From: DATEJJ01 sp039649115
Lineage (GTDB): Bacteria; Actinomycetota; Actinomycetes; Mycobacteriales; Micromonosporaceae
NCBI GenBank assembly: GCA_039649115.1
Contig: JBBWZQ010000255.1
Location: 1 to 10,938 of the forward strand
Direction of reading: 5' to 3'
DNA length: 10,938 bases
Shown here: one piece after another, positions 1-6,363 of the stretch
Layout: every line of letters begins with the position of its first letter
Numbering within the stretch: the first letter of the stretch is position 1
Program-made: the position numbers and the translations under genes
Notes under the pieces: generated by a model
Databases searched by the model: none
What the model was told of the DNA's origin: nothing
The model's input: only the letters and a program-made list of their open reading frames with translations

Positions 1-89
1 GCGCCGTGCCGCGCCAGCGCCGCGTGCACGCCGGCGCCGCCGGCCGCCAGCACCACCGCGGCGGCGACCGCGACCAGGACCGCTTTCAT
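1..89 (-). CDS. N-terminus of a small exported or membrane-anchored protein (partial)
   Basis: Only the first 29 codons are in the window; the gene runs off the left edge. The ATG lies 12 nt after the TGA of the P450 gene, so it appears to be the next gene of the same operon. The start reads MKAVLVAVAAAVVLAAGG and continues GAGVHAALARHG: one Lys followed by about 17 hydrophobic residues, which is a signal peptide or an N-terminal transmembrane anchor. The spacer before the start (GGCGGG) is a weak ribosome binding site, and coupling to P450 translation may help. The family cannot be recognised from so short a piece. In this context a secreted or surface-anchored protein of the polysaccharide pathway is a reasonable inference, nothing more. 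Confidence 0.65.
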   Translation of the reverse strand, partial: MKAVLVAVAAAVVLAAGGAGVHAALARHG

Positions 90-101
90 CGGGTACCCGC
101 C

Positions 102-1373
102 TCAGCAGGTGAACGCCAACCGCGCGACGCGGTTGTCGAATGTGGAGGCGACCAGTTCCGGCTCGCCGACCGAGCGGATCTCCGGCAGCCGGGTGAGCAG
201 TTCCCGGAACACGAGCACCATCTCCTGCCGGGCCAGCGAGGTACCCAGGCAGAAGTGCGGTCCACCGCCGCCGAAGCCGACGTGCGGGTTGGGCGAGCGG
301 GTGATGTCGAAGGCGTCCGGGTCGGCGAAGACCGCCTCGTCCCGGTTGGCCGCGGCGTAGCACAGCACCACGTCCTCGCCGGCCCGCAGCGGGTACCCGC
401 CCAGCACGTGGTCGCGCGCGACGGTGCGGCGGAACTGGACGATCGGGCAGCCGAACCGGATGACCTCCTCGACGAAGCCGGGCAGCCGCCGGTCCAGGTC
501 GGCGAGCAGCAGCTCGCGCTGGGCCGGGTGCTCGGTGAGCAGCCACAGCCCGTGCGCGATCGCGTTGCGCGTGGTCTCCACGCCGGCCACCAGCAGCAGC
601 GAGAAGAACGCGCCGAGCTCCCGCGAGTTCAGCCGGCGGCCGTCGACGTTCGTGGTCACCAGCGCCGAGACGAGGTCGTCGGCGGGGACCCGGCGCCGCT
701 GCCGCGCGACCCGCGCGACCACGCGGTGCAGGCCGGCCAGCGCGCGCAGGCTGGCACCGGGCAGCCGCAGGCCCCTGCCGGCCACGCCCGTGCCTTCGGT
801 CGCGCCGTCGATGTGGCCGAGGATCCGCCCGCGCAGGTCGCCCGGGATCCCCATCATGTCGCAGATGACCGCGAACGGCAGCGCTCCGGCGACCCGCTCG
901 ACGAAGTCGCCCGACCGGCGCGCCGCCACATCGTCCACAATGGACGTGACGGTCCGCCGCATGTCCTCGGCCGCCTTGAGCACGACGCGCGGCGTGAAGG
1001 CGCGGGAGACCACGCTGCGCAGGTTGGCGTGCCGCGGGTCGTCGAGGTTGACCATCGAGTCGCCGAAGGCGATCCGCACCCAGCGGGGCGGGCGCGGCGT
1101 GGTGACGCCGGGCCCGCTGATGAAGACCTCGGGTGTCCGGCTGGCCGCGACCACGTCGGCGTGCCGCACCAGCGCGTGGAAGCCGGGCCCCGCGCCGAAC
1201 GCGCCACCCGCGCGTTCGGGGAAGTACACCGGGGAGTCCAGGGCGCGCAGCCGGGCGAACGCGGCCGTCCGCGCGGCGGGCGGCCGGCGCCAGAACCCGG
1301 GATCGGTCAGGTCGGTGCCGGCGGGTGGGCCGGGCCGCTCCCGGGCCAGCCCGGTCCATGTCAACGCTGCCAT
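102..1373 (-). CDS. Cytochrome P450, CYP124/CYP125-like
   Basis: This 423-residue protein has the usual length of a soluble bacterial P450 and all the family signatures. The I-helix oxygen-activation motif is AGVETTR (residues 263-269), the K-helix ExxR is EVIR (303-306), and the heme loop is FGGGGPHFCLG (367-377) with Cys375 as the axial thiolate. The GGGGPHFCLG loop and the AG-x-ETTR helix resemble the actinobacterial CYP124/CYP125/CYP142 group, which hydroxylates the ends of branched isoprenoid lipids or sterol side chains; this assignment is from memory of the motifs. Substrate is unknown. The ATG was chosen because residues DLTDPGFWRR match the family N-terminus and because it overlaps the stop of the upstream glycosyltransferase by 13 nt (1361-1373). 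A purine-rich AGAGG sits about 11 nt upstream, rather far. No ferredoxin or reductase is adjacent, so electrons must come from elsewhere. It lies at the downstream end of a polysaccharide operon, an unusual place for a P450. Confidence 0.93.
   Translation of the reverse strand: MAALTWTGLARERPGPPAGTDLTDPGFWRRPPAARTAAFARLRALDSPVYFPERAGGAFGAGPGFHALVRHADVVAASRTPEVFISGPGVTTPRPPRWVRIAFGDSMVNLDDPRHANLRSVVSRAFTPRVVLKAAEDMRRTVTSIVDDVAARRSGDFVERVAGALPFAVICDMMGIPGDLRGRILGHIDGATEGTGVAGRGLRLPGASLRALAGLHRVVARVARQRRRVPADDLVSALVTTNVDGRRLNSRELGAFFSLLLVAGVETTRNAIAHGLWLLTEHPAQRELLLADLDRRLPGFVEEVIRFGCPIVQFRRTVARDHVLGGYPLRAGEDVVLCYAAANRDEAVFADPDAFDITRSPNPHVGFGGGGPHFCLGTSLARQEMVLVFRELLTRLPEIRSVGEPELVASTFDNRVARLAFTC
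933..945. repeat. Dispersed palindrome GTCCA-N3-TGGAC, copy 1
   Basis: GTCCACAATGGAC, perfect arms, inside the P450 gene. On the coding strand it reads TCC ATT GTG GAC (Ser144-Asp147). ATT is a codon used only about three times in the whole operon. Confidence 0.6.
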
Positions 1374-2503
1374 GCCAGAGCCGTCCTCTCGGGTTGTTGC
1401 CCGGCGCGCGCCGGCCCGGTCAGGGCCTCGGTCGCCTCGGCCAGCCGCTGGAAGGTGTGCCGGATGTCGAACGCCGCCGCGTGCCGGACGGCCGCGGCGC
1501 CCTCGGCCCGGGCCAGGTCCGGGTCGCGCAGTCGGCGCACGACCTGTTCGGCCAGCGCGTCCGGTGCCTCCGGCCGCACCAGCGCGCCGACGGCCGGCGT
1601 GACCACCTCGGTCAGGCCGGGGATGGCGGTGGCGACCAGGCCGCGGCCGGTGGCCAGCGCCTCCAGGGCGGCCAGCGGCAGCCCCTCCCACCGCGACGGC
1701 AGCACCACCACATCGGCGGCGGCCAGCCAGTCCCGCACGTCGGGAACCGCGCCGGCCAGCCGCACGCCGGGTGGCGCCGCGGCGGCGAGGCCGGGCAGCA
1801 GGTCCCCGGCGCCGACCAGGGCCAGCTGTGCCGCCGGGCAGTGCGCGCGCACCCGCGACCACGCGGACACCAGCACGTCCTGCCCCTTCTGCCGGGTCAC
1901 CCGGCCGACGCACACGGCCAGCGGGGCGTCCGGCTCGACGGCCAGCAGCGCCCGCGCCCGGGCCCGTTCCCCGTCGCCGGCCGGCCGGTACCGGTCCAGG
2001 TCGACGCCGTTGCGGATCACCCCGTACCGGCCCCGCACCCCCGCCGCGCGACCCACCTCGGCCTCCTGCGCCGCGACGCAGACCACCAGGTCGGTCCGTC
2101 GCGCGGCGGCGCGCTCCCAGGCGAGGCTGGCCGCCCGTACCGGGCCCCGCGCGGCGAGCCAGGACCAGCCGTGCGGCTGGAACACGGTCGGCACGCCGCG
2201 GCGCCGGTACAGCCGGCCGGCCAGGCCCGCCTTGGACGCGTGCAGGTGCACCACGCCGGGCCGGTACCGGTCGACCAGCCGGTGCAGCCGCCGCGCCTCA
2301 CCCGCGCCGGACGGCCCGGGACCGCGTACCGCGTCCCACCGCAGCCGCTCGATGCCCAGCTCGTCCAGGCGCGCCGGCAGCCACCCCTCGGCCGGGCAGG
2401 CGACCGCCACCGCCCAGCCGCGGGCCACCTGGTCGACGCAGGCCCCCGCGAGGTAGCCGGCCACCCCGCCGTCCACCGGCTGGGCCACGTGCAGCACTCT
2501 CAT
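1361..2503 (-). CDS. GT4-family glycosyltransferase (second of two)
   Basis: A 380-residue GT-B fold, retaining-type glycosyltransferase that probably transfers a sugar from a nucleotide donor to the lipid-linked repeat unit on the cytosolic face of the membrane. The N-terminal acceptor half begins MRVLHVAQPVDGGVAGY and includes HLHASKAGLAGRL (87-99). The C-terminal donor half has CVGRVTRQKGQDVL (198-211) and the E-x7-E signature in SRWEGLPLAALEAL (270-283; Glu273 and Glu281). There is no signal peptide or transmembrane helix. The start is well supported: GAGGAG lies 6 nt before the ATG, and the ATG overlaps the TGA of the acyltransferase gene as ATGA (2500-2503). Its 3' end overlaps the P450 gene by 13 nt. 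Donor and acceptor sugars cannot be read from the sequence. Confidence 0.93.
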   Translation of the reverse strand: MRVLHVAQPVDGGVAGYLAGACVDQVARGWAVAVACPAEGWLPARLDELGIERLRWDAVRGPGPSGAGEARRLHRLVDRYRPGVVHLHASKAGLAGRLYRRRGVPTVFQPHGWSWLAARGPVRAASLAWERAAARRTDLVVCVAAQEAEVGRAAGVRGRYGVIRNGVDLDRYRPAGDGERARARALLAVEPDAPLAVCVGRVTRQKGQDVLVSAWSRVRAHCPAAQLALVGAGDLLPGLAAAAPPGVRLAGAVPDVRDWLAAADVVVLPSRWEGLPLAALEALATGRGLVATAIPGLTEVVTPAVGALVRPEAPDALAEQVVRRLRDPDLARAEGAAAVRHAAAFDIRHTFQRLAEATEALTGPARAGQQPERTALAWQR

Positions 2504-3648
2504 CGGGATCTCCTCACGCTCATGCGGGTGACCGCGTCGCGGACCGCGCGCAGCCACGGGGCGCGGCGCCTGGCCCAGCCCAGCGCGGCGGAGCGCAGGC
2601 GCACCCCCGCCGCGTAGCACAGCGCCGGCGCGCTGCCGGGCCGGGCGAGCAGGATGCGGCTGTTGGCCACCTCGGTGGGCCGCCAGCGCAGCTTGTACGG
2701 CTCCGTGCCGCGCAGCATGCTCATCGCCGCGCAGCCCCGCTGGCGCGCCTGGTCCAGCGTGCTGGTCACCAGCAGCGTGCTGATGTCGATCTGGTCGCGC
2801 AGCCGCGGATCGGCGCCGTAGAGGTAGCCGCCGGCCAGCGCGGGCCCGGTCAGCACGAGGTTCGACGCGACCAGCTGTCCGTCCACTGTGTACTCCAGCA
2901 GCGCCGCCTGGCCGGCGGCCACCATCGCCCGTACCGCACGGGTGAGATGGCCGGCGAACTCGGGCCGCAGGTGCGCCGCGTTGACCGCGCGCCCCTGCCA
3001 CTGCCGCGCGTGCAGCGCGAGCAGGTCGGCCACGGCGCGCGCGCACTGGTTCGCCGGCACCGCGCGGGTGTGCACGCGCAGCCGCTCGATCTGGTTGACC
3101 CGCCGGCGCACCGTCTTGCGCGCGTGGCTGGGCAGCGCGGCGATCAGCTCCGCGGCGCCGGCCGCCGGCAGTTCCAGGCACGTCGACGCGGGCAGCGACC
3201 ACTGCCGCCCGCGCCAGGCCGCGCGCAGCGCCGTGCCGGCGACCGAGCCGGGCCGGGTCTCCGGGAAGTCCAGCACGTGCCAGTCCCGCTGCCGCGCCAG
3301 CACGCCGGCCAGCGCCCGCCCGGGCACCTCGCCGTCGGCCAGCACGTCGGTGAAGTCCGACAGCGCACCGCCGACGGGTCGCGCCACGGTGACCCCCCAG
3401 CGCCGCTGCCGGCCCAGCATGGCGGCGGCGACCAGCCGGCCGTCGCGCCGCACCAGCACCACGCGCAGCTGCCCGGGCCTGCCGTAGTAGCGCCACCAGG
3501 ACGCCAGCCACGCGTGTGCCTGGAACGGCGTGGCGCTCGGGCACCGGGCGACCAGGTCGTCCCACTCCGTGCGGACGGCGGTCAGGGCGGCGTCGCCGCG
3601 GTGCACCTCCACCGTCCACTGTGGAAGTCGGGTCGTCACCCCGGTCAC
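2500..3648 (-). CDS. CelD/FemAB-like GNAT-fold acyltransferase (Acetyltransf_6 type)
   Basis: A 382-residue cytosolic protein of the type often labelled GNAT N-acetyltransferase or cellulose-biosynthesis CelD-like (Pfam PF13480, assigned from motif memory). Visible landmarks are TPFQAHAWLASWWRYYG (40-56), the basic helix SHARKTVRRRVNQIERL (174-190), the core strands AALLEYTVDGQLVASNLVL (248-266) and the C-terminal LRGTEPYKLRW motif (312-322). Members of this family occur in exopolysaccharide clusters and are thought to add an acyl or aminoacyl group to an amino sugar; the fold is related to the Fem peptidoglycan-bridge enzymes. The GTG start is chosen because GGAGGG lies 6 nt upstream and the codon overlaps the stop of the Wzz-like gene as GTGA (3645-3648). 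It ends in an ATGA overlap with the next gene. The donor and target sugar are unknown. Confidence 0.87.
   Translation of the reverse strand: MTGVTTRLPQWTVEVHRGDAALTAVRTEWDDLVARCPSATPFQAHAWLASWWRYYGRPGQLRVVLVRRDGRLVAAAMLGRQRRWGVTVARPVGGALSDFTDVLADGEVPGRALAGVLARQRDWHVLDFPETRPGSVAGTALRAAWRGRQWSLPASTCLELPAAGAAELIAALPSHARKTVRRRVNQIERLRVHTRAVPANQCARAVADLLALHARQWQGRAVNAAHLRPEFAGHLTRAVRAMVAAGQAALLEYTVDGQLVASNLVLTGPALAGGYLYGADPRLRDQIDISTLLVTSTLDQARQRGCAAMSMLRGTEPYKLRWRPTEVANSRILLARPGSAPALCYAAGVRLRSAALGWARRRAPWLRAVRDAVTRMSVRRSR
2881..2893. repeat. Dispersed palindrome, copy 2 (one arm mismatch)
   Basis: GTCCACTGTGTAC, inside the acyltransferase gene (Tyr-Thr-Val-Asp, 253-256). It differs from the perfect form by one base in the right arm. 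Confidence 0.45.
3614..3626. repeat. Dispersed palindrome, copy 3 (one arm mismatch)
   Basis: GTCCACTGTGGAA, near the start of the acyltransferase gene (Pro9-Val13 region). The last base of the right arm is changed. The codon phase differs from that of the other copies. Confidence 0.5.
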
Positions 3649-4535
3649 TGCCGGCCCTCCTGGTAGATCACGATCGCCCGGCCCACGGCCGGCAGCTTCG
3701 GTGCCGGGCGCAGAATCTCGGTCGGCTCGATGGGAGTGGTGGGGACTGTCGCGCGCGCCCGTGCGGCAACGGGCACCTGGGCCCGGGCCGCGAGCGACAC
3801 CGTCATCGGTTCGTCCAGGCCGCCGGCCGCCGCATACCACGCGAGGGTCCGGCTGCGGGCCGGCGGCAGGTCCGCCGGACCGGTCAGTGCCCGCACCGGT
3901 TGCTGGCCGGCCATCGCGATGGCGTGCGGCACCGCGAGGTGGTGCTCGGGCTGGTCCGGCTCGCCAGCGCGCCGGACGCCGGGCAGGCCGCCCACCCCGG
4001 CCAGCACCGCGAGCCCGCCGACGAGCAGGCCGCCGGCGGCGCCCACGGCGACCTCCAGCGGCGGCTTCGGGGACGCCGCCGACGCCGGCACCGCGGCCCG
4101 CGCCAGGACGCTGAGGCTCACCCGGGTGGAATCGGCGTGCGTCGTCCCGTAGGTCACCAGGGCCTGCGCCACCGCGTTGGCCACGTCGGCGGTGCTCGCG
4201 GCGCGGGTGCCGGTCGCGCTGATCTCGATGACCGGCGCGTCCGGCGAGGTGGACGCGGTCACCCCGGCCAGGCCCCCGCCCGACCCCAGGGCGTCGGTGG
4301 CCAGCGCCACCACCGGGCCCGACGTGGCGATGCGGCCGTAGGCCTGCGCGAAGTTGACCGCCGTGGGGGAGTCGCCCTGCGCGGCCGTCACCACCACGTA
4401 GGACTTCGCGATGTAGGTGGGCGTCTTCACCGCGTCGTAGACGCCGCCGGCGGCACCGCCCAGCAGGGTCAGGAGCACGAGCAGGCCGAAGCGGCGCACC
4501 AGGTGCTGGAGGATCCGCGGGACGTCGAGCTTCAT
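3645..4535 (-). CDS. Wzz-like polysaccharide chain-length protein without kinase domain
   Basis: A 296-residue inner-membrane protein with polysaccharide co-polymerase layout. It has a short cytosolic start, a transmembrane helix at about residues 17-35, an extracytoplasmic segment of about 125 residues with PTYIAKSYVVVTA just after the first helix, and a second helix at about 163-184 preceded by the proline motif SPKPPLE (155-161). Such proteins set polymer length together with the Wzy-type polymerase. About 110 residues follow the second helix (roughly 185-296), rich in Pro, Ala and Arg, with no Walker A or B motif, so this is not a Wzc-type tyrosine autokinase. The ATG overlaps the upstream glycosyltransferase stop as ATGA (4532-4535), with GAGGG 9 nt upstream. 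Its stop overlaps the GTG of the next gene. Sequence conservation is weak, as is usual in this family, so the call rests on topology and context. Confidence 0.78.
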   Translation of the reverse strand: MKLDVPRILQHLVRRFGLLVLLTLLGGAAGGVYDAVKTPTYIAKSYVVVTAAQGDSPTAVNFAQAYGRIATSGPVVALATDALGSGGGLAGVTASTSPDAPVIEISATGTRAASTADVANAVAQALVTYGTTHADSTRVSLSVLARAAVPASAASPKPPLEVAVGAAGGLLVGGLAVLAGVGGLPGVRRAGEPDQPEHHLAVPHAIAMAGQQPVRALTGPADLPPARSRTLAWYAAAGGLDEPMTVSLAARAQVPVAARARATVPTTPIEPTEILRPAPKLPAVGRAIVIYQEGRQ

Positions 4536-5671
4536 GATGCGTCACCCTCGATGAGTCGCAGGGCGGCCGGCCTTCGCACGGCGGCCACGTCGTGGTAGAT
4601 CTGCCCGACCCGCGCGGCGAGCGCCGGCACGTCGAAACGGTGCAGCACATCGGGTACCGGCAGCCGCGCGCCGCCGCGGCCGGCGAGCCCGGACAGCTCC
4701 GCGCGCAGCGCCTCGCGCAGGGCGCGTCCGTCCGGCGCCACCCGGCGGGTGCCCGGTGCCGCAACGGGATACTCGTCCAGCGGCGGGCAGGTGACGTACA
4801 CGGCGGGCAGCCCGTTGGCCAGTGCCTCCAGTACCGCCAGGCCGAACGTCTCCTGCTCGGACGGCGAGGCGAACACGTCCATCGCGCACAGCACCTCCCG
4901 CGCGTGCGCGGTCGCGCCGGCGAACACCACCCGGTCCGCCACGCCCCGCTGCCCGGCGAGGCTCGCCAGCGCGGCGCGCTGCTCCCCGTCGCCGGCCAGC
5001 AGCAGGACGGTCCGCGGCGGCAGCCCGGCGAGCGCGCCGATCAGCAGGTCGAAGCGCTTGGTCGCGGCGAGCCGCCCGACCGAGCCGACCACCTGCGCAC
5101 CCGCCGGGATGCCCAGCGCGGCCCGGGTCGCCGCCCGGGTGTCCCGGTCGTACCGGAACTCCGTGGCGTCGATCCCGTTCGGCACGACCCGTACCCGCTC
5201 GCGGCGCACCCCCCACGCCACGAGCCGGTCGGCGACGGTACCGGAGACCGCGATCGTGCCCGCGCCGAGGCGCTCGCCCGCCAGGTACAGCGCGCGTACC
5301 CCGGCGGTGGTGGGCCGCCCCTCGATGACCCCGGTGCCCAGCGAGTGCTCGGTGGCCAGCACCTGCCGCACCCCGGCCAGCCGGGCGGCCAGCCGGCCGT
5401 ACAGGCAGGCCCGGTACAGGTGGGTGTGCACCACGTCGAAGCGCCCGTCGCGGATCAGCCGGACCAGCCGCGGCAGGACCGACACGTCCCGGTTCCCGCG
5501 CATGCCCAGGTCGTGCACTGGCGTGCCGCCGGCCCGGATCGCCTGCGCCACCGGCCCCGCGTTGGCCAGCGTGGCCACCTCGCACTCGTGCGGCAGGTGC
5601 CGCAGCAGCAGCCGCAGCTGGTGCTCGGCCCCGCCGGCCGCCAGGCCCGTGATCACGTGCAGGACTCTCAT
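4532..5671 (-). CDS. GT4-family glycosyltransferase (first of two)
   Basis: A 379-residue GT-B glycosyltransferase. The N-terminal half starts MRVLHVITGLAAGGAEHQL, with the GGAE loop common in GT4 enzymes, and contains VVHTHLYRACLYGRL (80-94). The donor half has VVGSVGRLAATKRFDLLI (194-211), LLAGDGEQR (224-232) and the E-x7-E signature in SEQETFGLAVLEALANG (271-287; Glu274 and Glu282). It presumably adds one sugar to the polyprenyl-linked intermediate in the cytosol. The ATG overlaps the deacetylase stop as ATGA (5668-5671). The upstream ribosome binding site is poor (GGATGG), so translation probably depends on coupling. A longer in-frame reading upstream exists but would run through the deacetylase gene and lacks GT similarity. 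Sugar specificity is unknown. Confidence 0.93.
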   Translation of the reverse strand: MRVLHVITGLAAGGAEHQLRLLLRHLPHECEVATLANAGPVAQAIRAGGTPVHDLGMRGNRDVSVLPRLVRLIRDGRFDVVHTHLYRACLYGRLAARLAGVRQVLATEHSLGTGVIEGRPTTAGVRALYLAGERLGAGTIAVSGTVADRLVAWGVRRERVRVVPNGIDATEFRYDRDTRAATRAALGIPAGAQVVGSVGRLAATKRFDLLIGALAGLPPRTVLLLAGDGEQRAALASLAGQRGVADRVVFAGATAHAREVLCAMDVFASPSEQETFGLAVLEALANGLPAVYVTCPPLDEYPVAAPGTRRVAPDGRALREALRAELSGLAGRGGARLPVPDVLHRFDVPALAARVGQIYHDVAAVRRPAALRLIEGDAS

Positions 5672-6363
5672 CGGCGCACCATCCGGTGCCGCAGCCGCTT
5701 GGCGAGCAGCCGCCACGACGTGTCCCGGTCGCCGATGTACGTGCGGGGCATGGTGAAGCGGCTGTCCAGAGTGGACGGCTGCACCGCGCACGCGTACCCG
5801 TACCCCGCGTCCCGTACCGTGTCCACCTCCCGCACACCGGCCGCCCCGTACGGGTAGCAGAAGCCGGTCACCTCCCGGCCGGTGAGCCGGGCGAGCACCG
5901 CGCGGCTGTCGCGCACCTCGCCGCGCAGCTCCTCCCCGGCCAGCTCCGGCAGCCGGGCGTGGGTCAGGCCGTGCGAGCCGATCTCGACGCCGACCGCCGC
6001 CGCCCGGCGCACCTGGTCCGCCGTCATCAGCGCCTTGCGCGGCCCGGGCCGGTCCCAGCCGTTCTCGCCGCCCAGCCGGCCGGCGAGGACGAAGACGGTG
6101 GCGCCGAAGCCGTACCGGGCCAGCACCGGCATCACGTAGCTCGCGAAGTCCGCGTACCCGTCGTCGAAGCTGAGGCCCACCAGCCGCCGCGCCCGGCCCG
6201 CCTGCCGGGCGCGCAGCAGGTCGGCCACGGACGTGCCGCGCAGGCCGCGCTCGCGCAGCCAGTGCATCTGCCGCTCGAACCGGTACGGGTGCACCGTCAC
6301 CTGGTACGGATCCTCCGCGTACGGCGCGACCGAGTGGTACATCAGCACCATGTCCATGGCCAT
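5668..6363 (-). CDS. NodB-type polysaccharide deacetylase, no signal peptide
   Basis: A compact 231-residue CE4/NodB-fold protein. The fold opens with VLMYHSV (6-12). Motif 1 is SFDDGY (65-70), with the catalytic and metal-binding Asp67 and Asp68. Motif 2 is SHGLTH (130-135), with metal ligands His131 and His135. Motif 3 is FCYPYG (168-173). These enzymes remove N-acetyl (or O-acetyl) groups from carbohydrate chains. The protein has neither a signal peptide nor a membrane anchor, so it probably acts inside the cell, perhaps on a lipid-linked precursor. The ATG at 6363 was chosen for the GAGAGCGGG just upstream; it overlaps the flippase gene by 22 nt. In-frame ATGs at 6357, 6351 and 6342 are alternatives, and the last would truncate the first strand. 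The 3' end overlaps the next gene as ATGA. Confidence 0.9.
   Translation of the reverse strand: MAMDMVLMYHSVAPYAEDPYQVTVHPYRFERQMHWLRERGLRGTSVADLLRARQAGRARRLVGLSFDDGYADFASYVMPVLARYGFGATVFVLAGRLGGENGWDRPGPRKALMTADQVRRAAAVGVEIGSHGLTHARLPELAGEELRGEVRDSRAVLARLTGREVTGFCYPYGAAGVREVDTVRDAGYGYACAVQPSTLDSRFTMPRTYIGDRDTSWRLLAKRLRHRMVRR
5764..5776. repeat. Dispersed palindrome, copy 4
   Basis: GTCCAGAGTGGAC, perfect arms, inside the deacetylase gene. It is read TCC ACT CTG GAC (Ser197-Asp200), with an uncommon ACT codon. Confidence 0.55.

Noticed and set aside
90..99. Perfect 10-bp palindrome CGGGTACCCG before the left-edge gene
   Set aside because: The same string occurs inside the P450 gene (near 390-399). 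Short GC-rich palindromes are frequent here and no regulatory role is supported.
1374..1913. Longer P450 protein starting at 1913 (603 residues)
   Set aside because: The added 180 residues are the out-of-frame shadow of the glycosyltransferase gene. The P450 family N-terminus is found just after the ATG at 1373.
6..2456. Very long open frame on the plus strand (816 codons), and similar long plus-strand frames elsewhere
   Set aside because: Translations are Arg/Pro/Ala/Gly-rich with no recognisable motifs and lie antisense to well-supported genes. GC-rich third positions remove stop codons from opposite frames.
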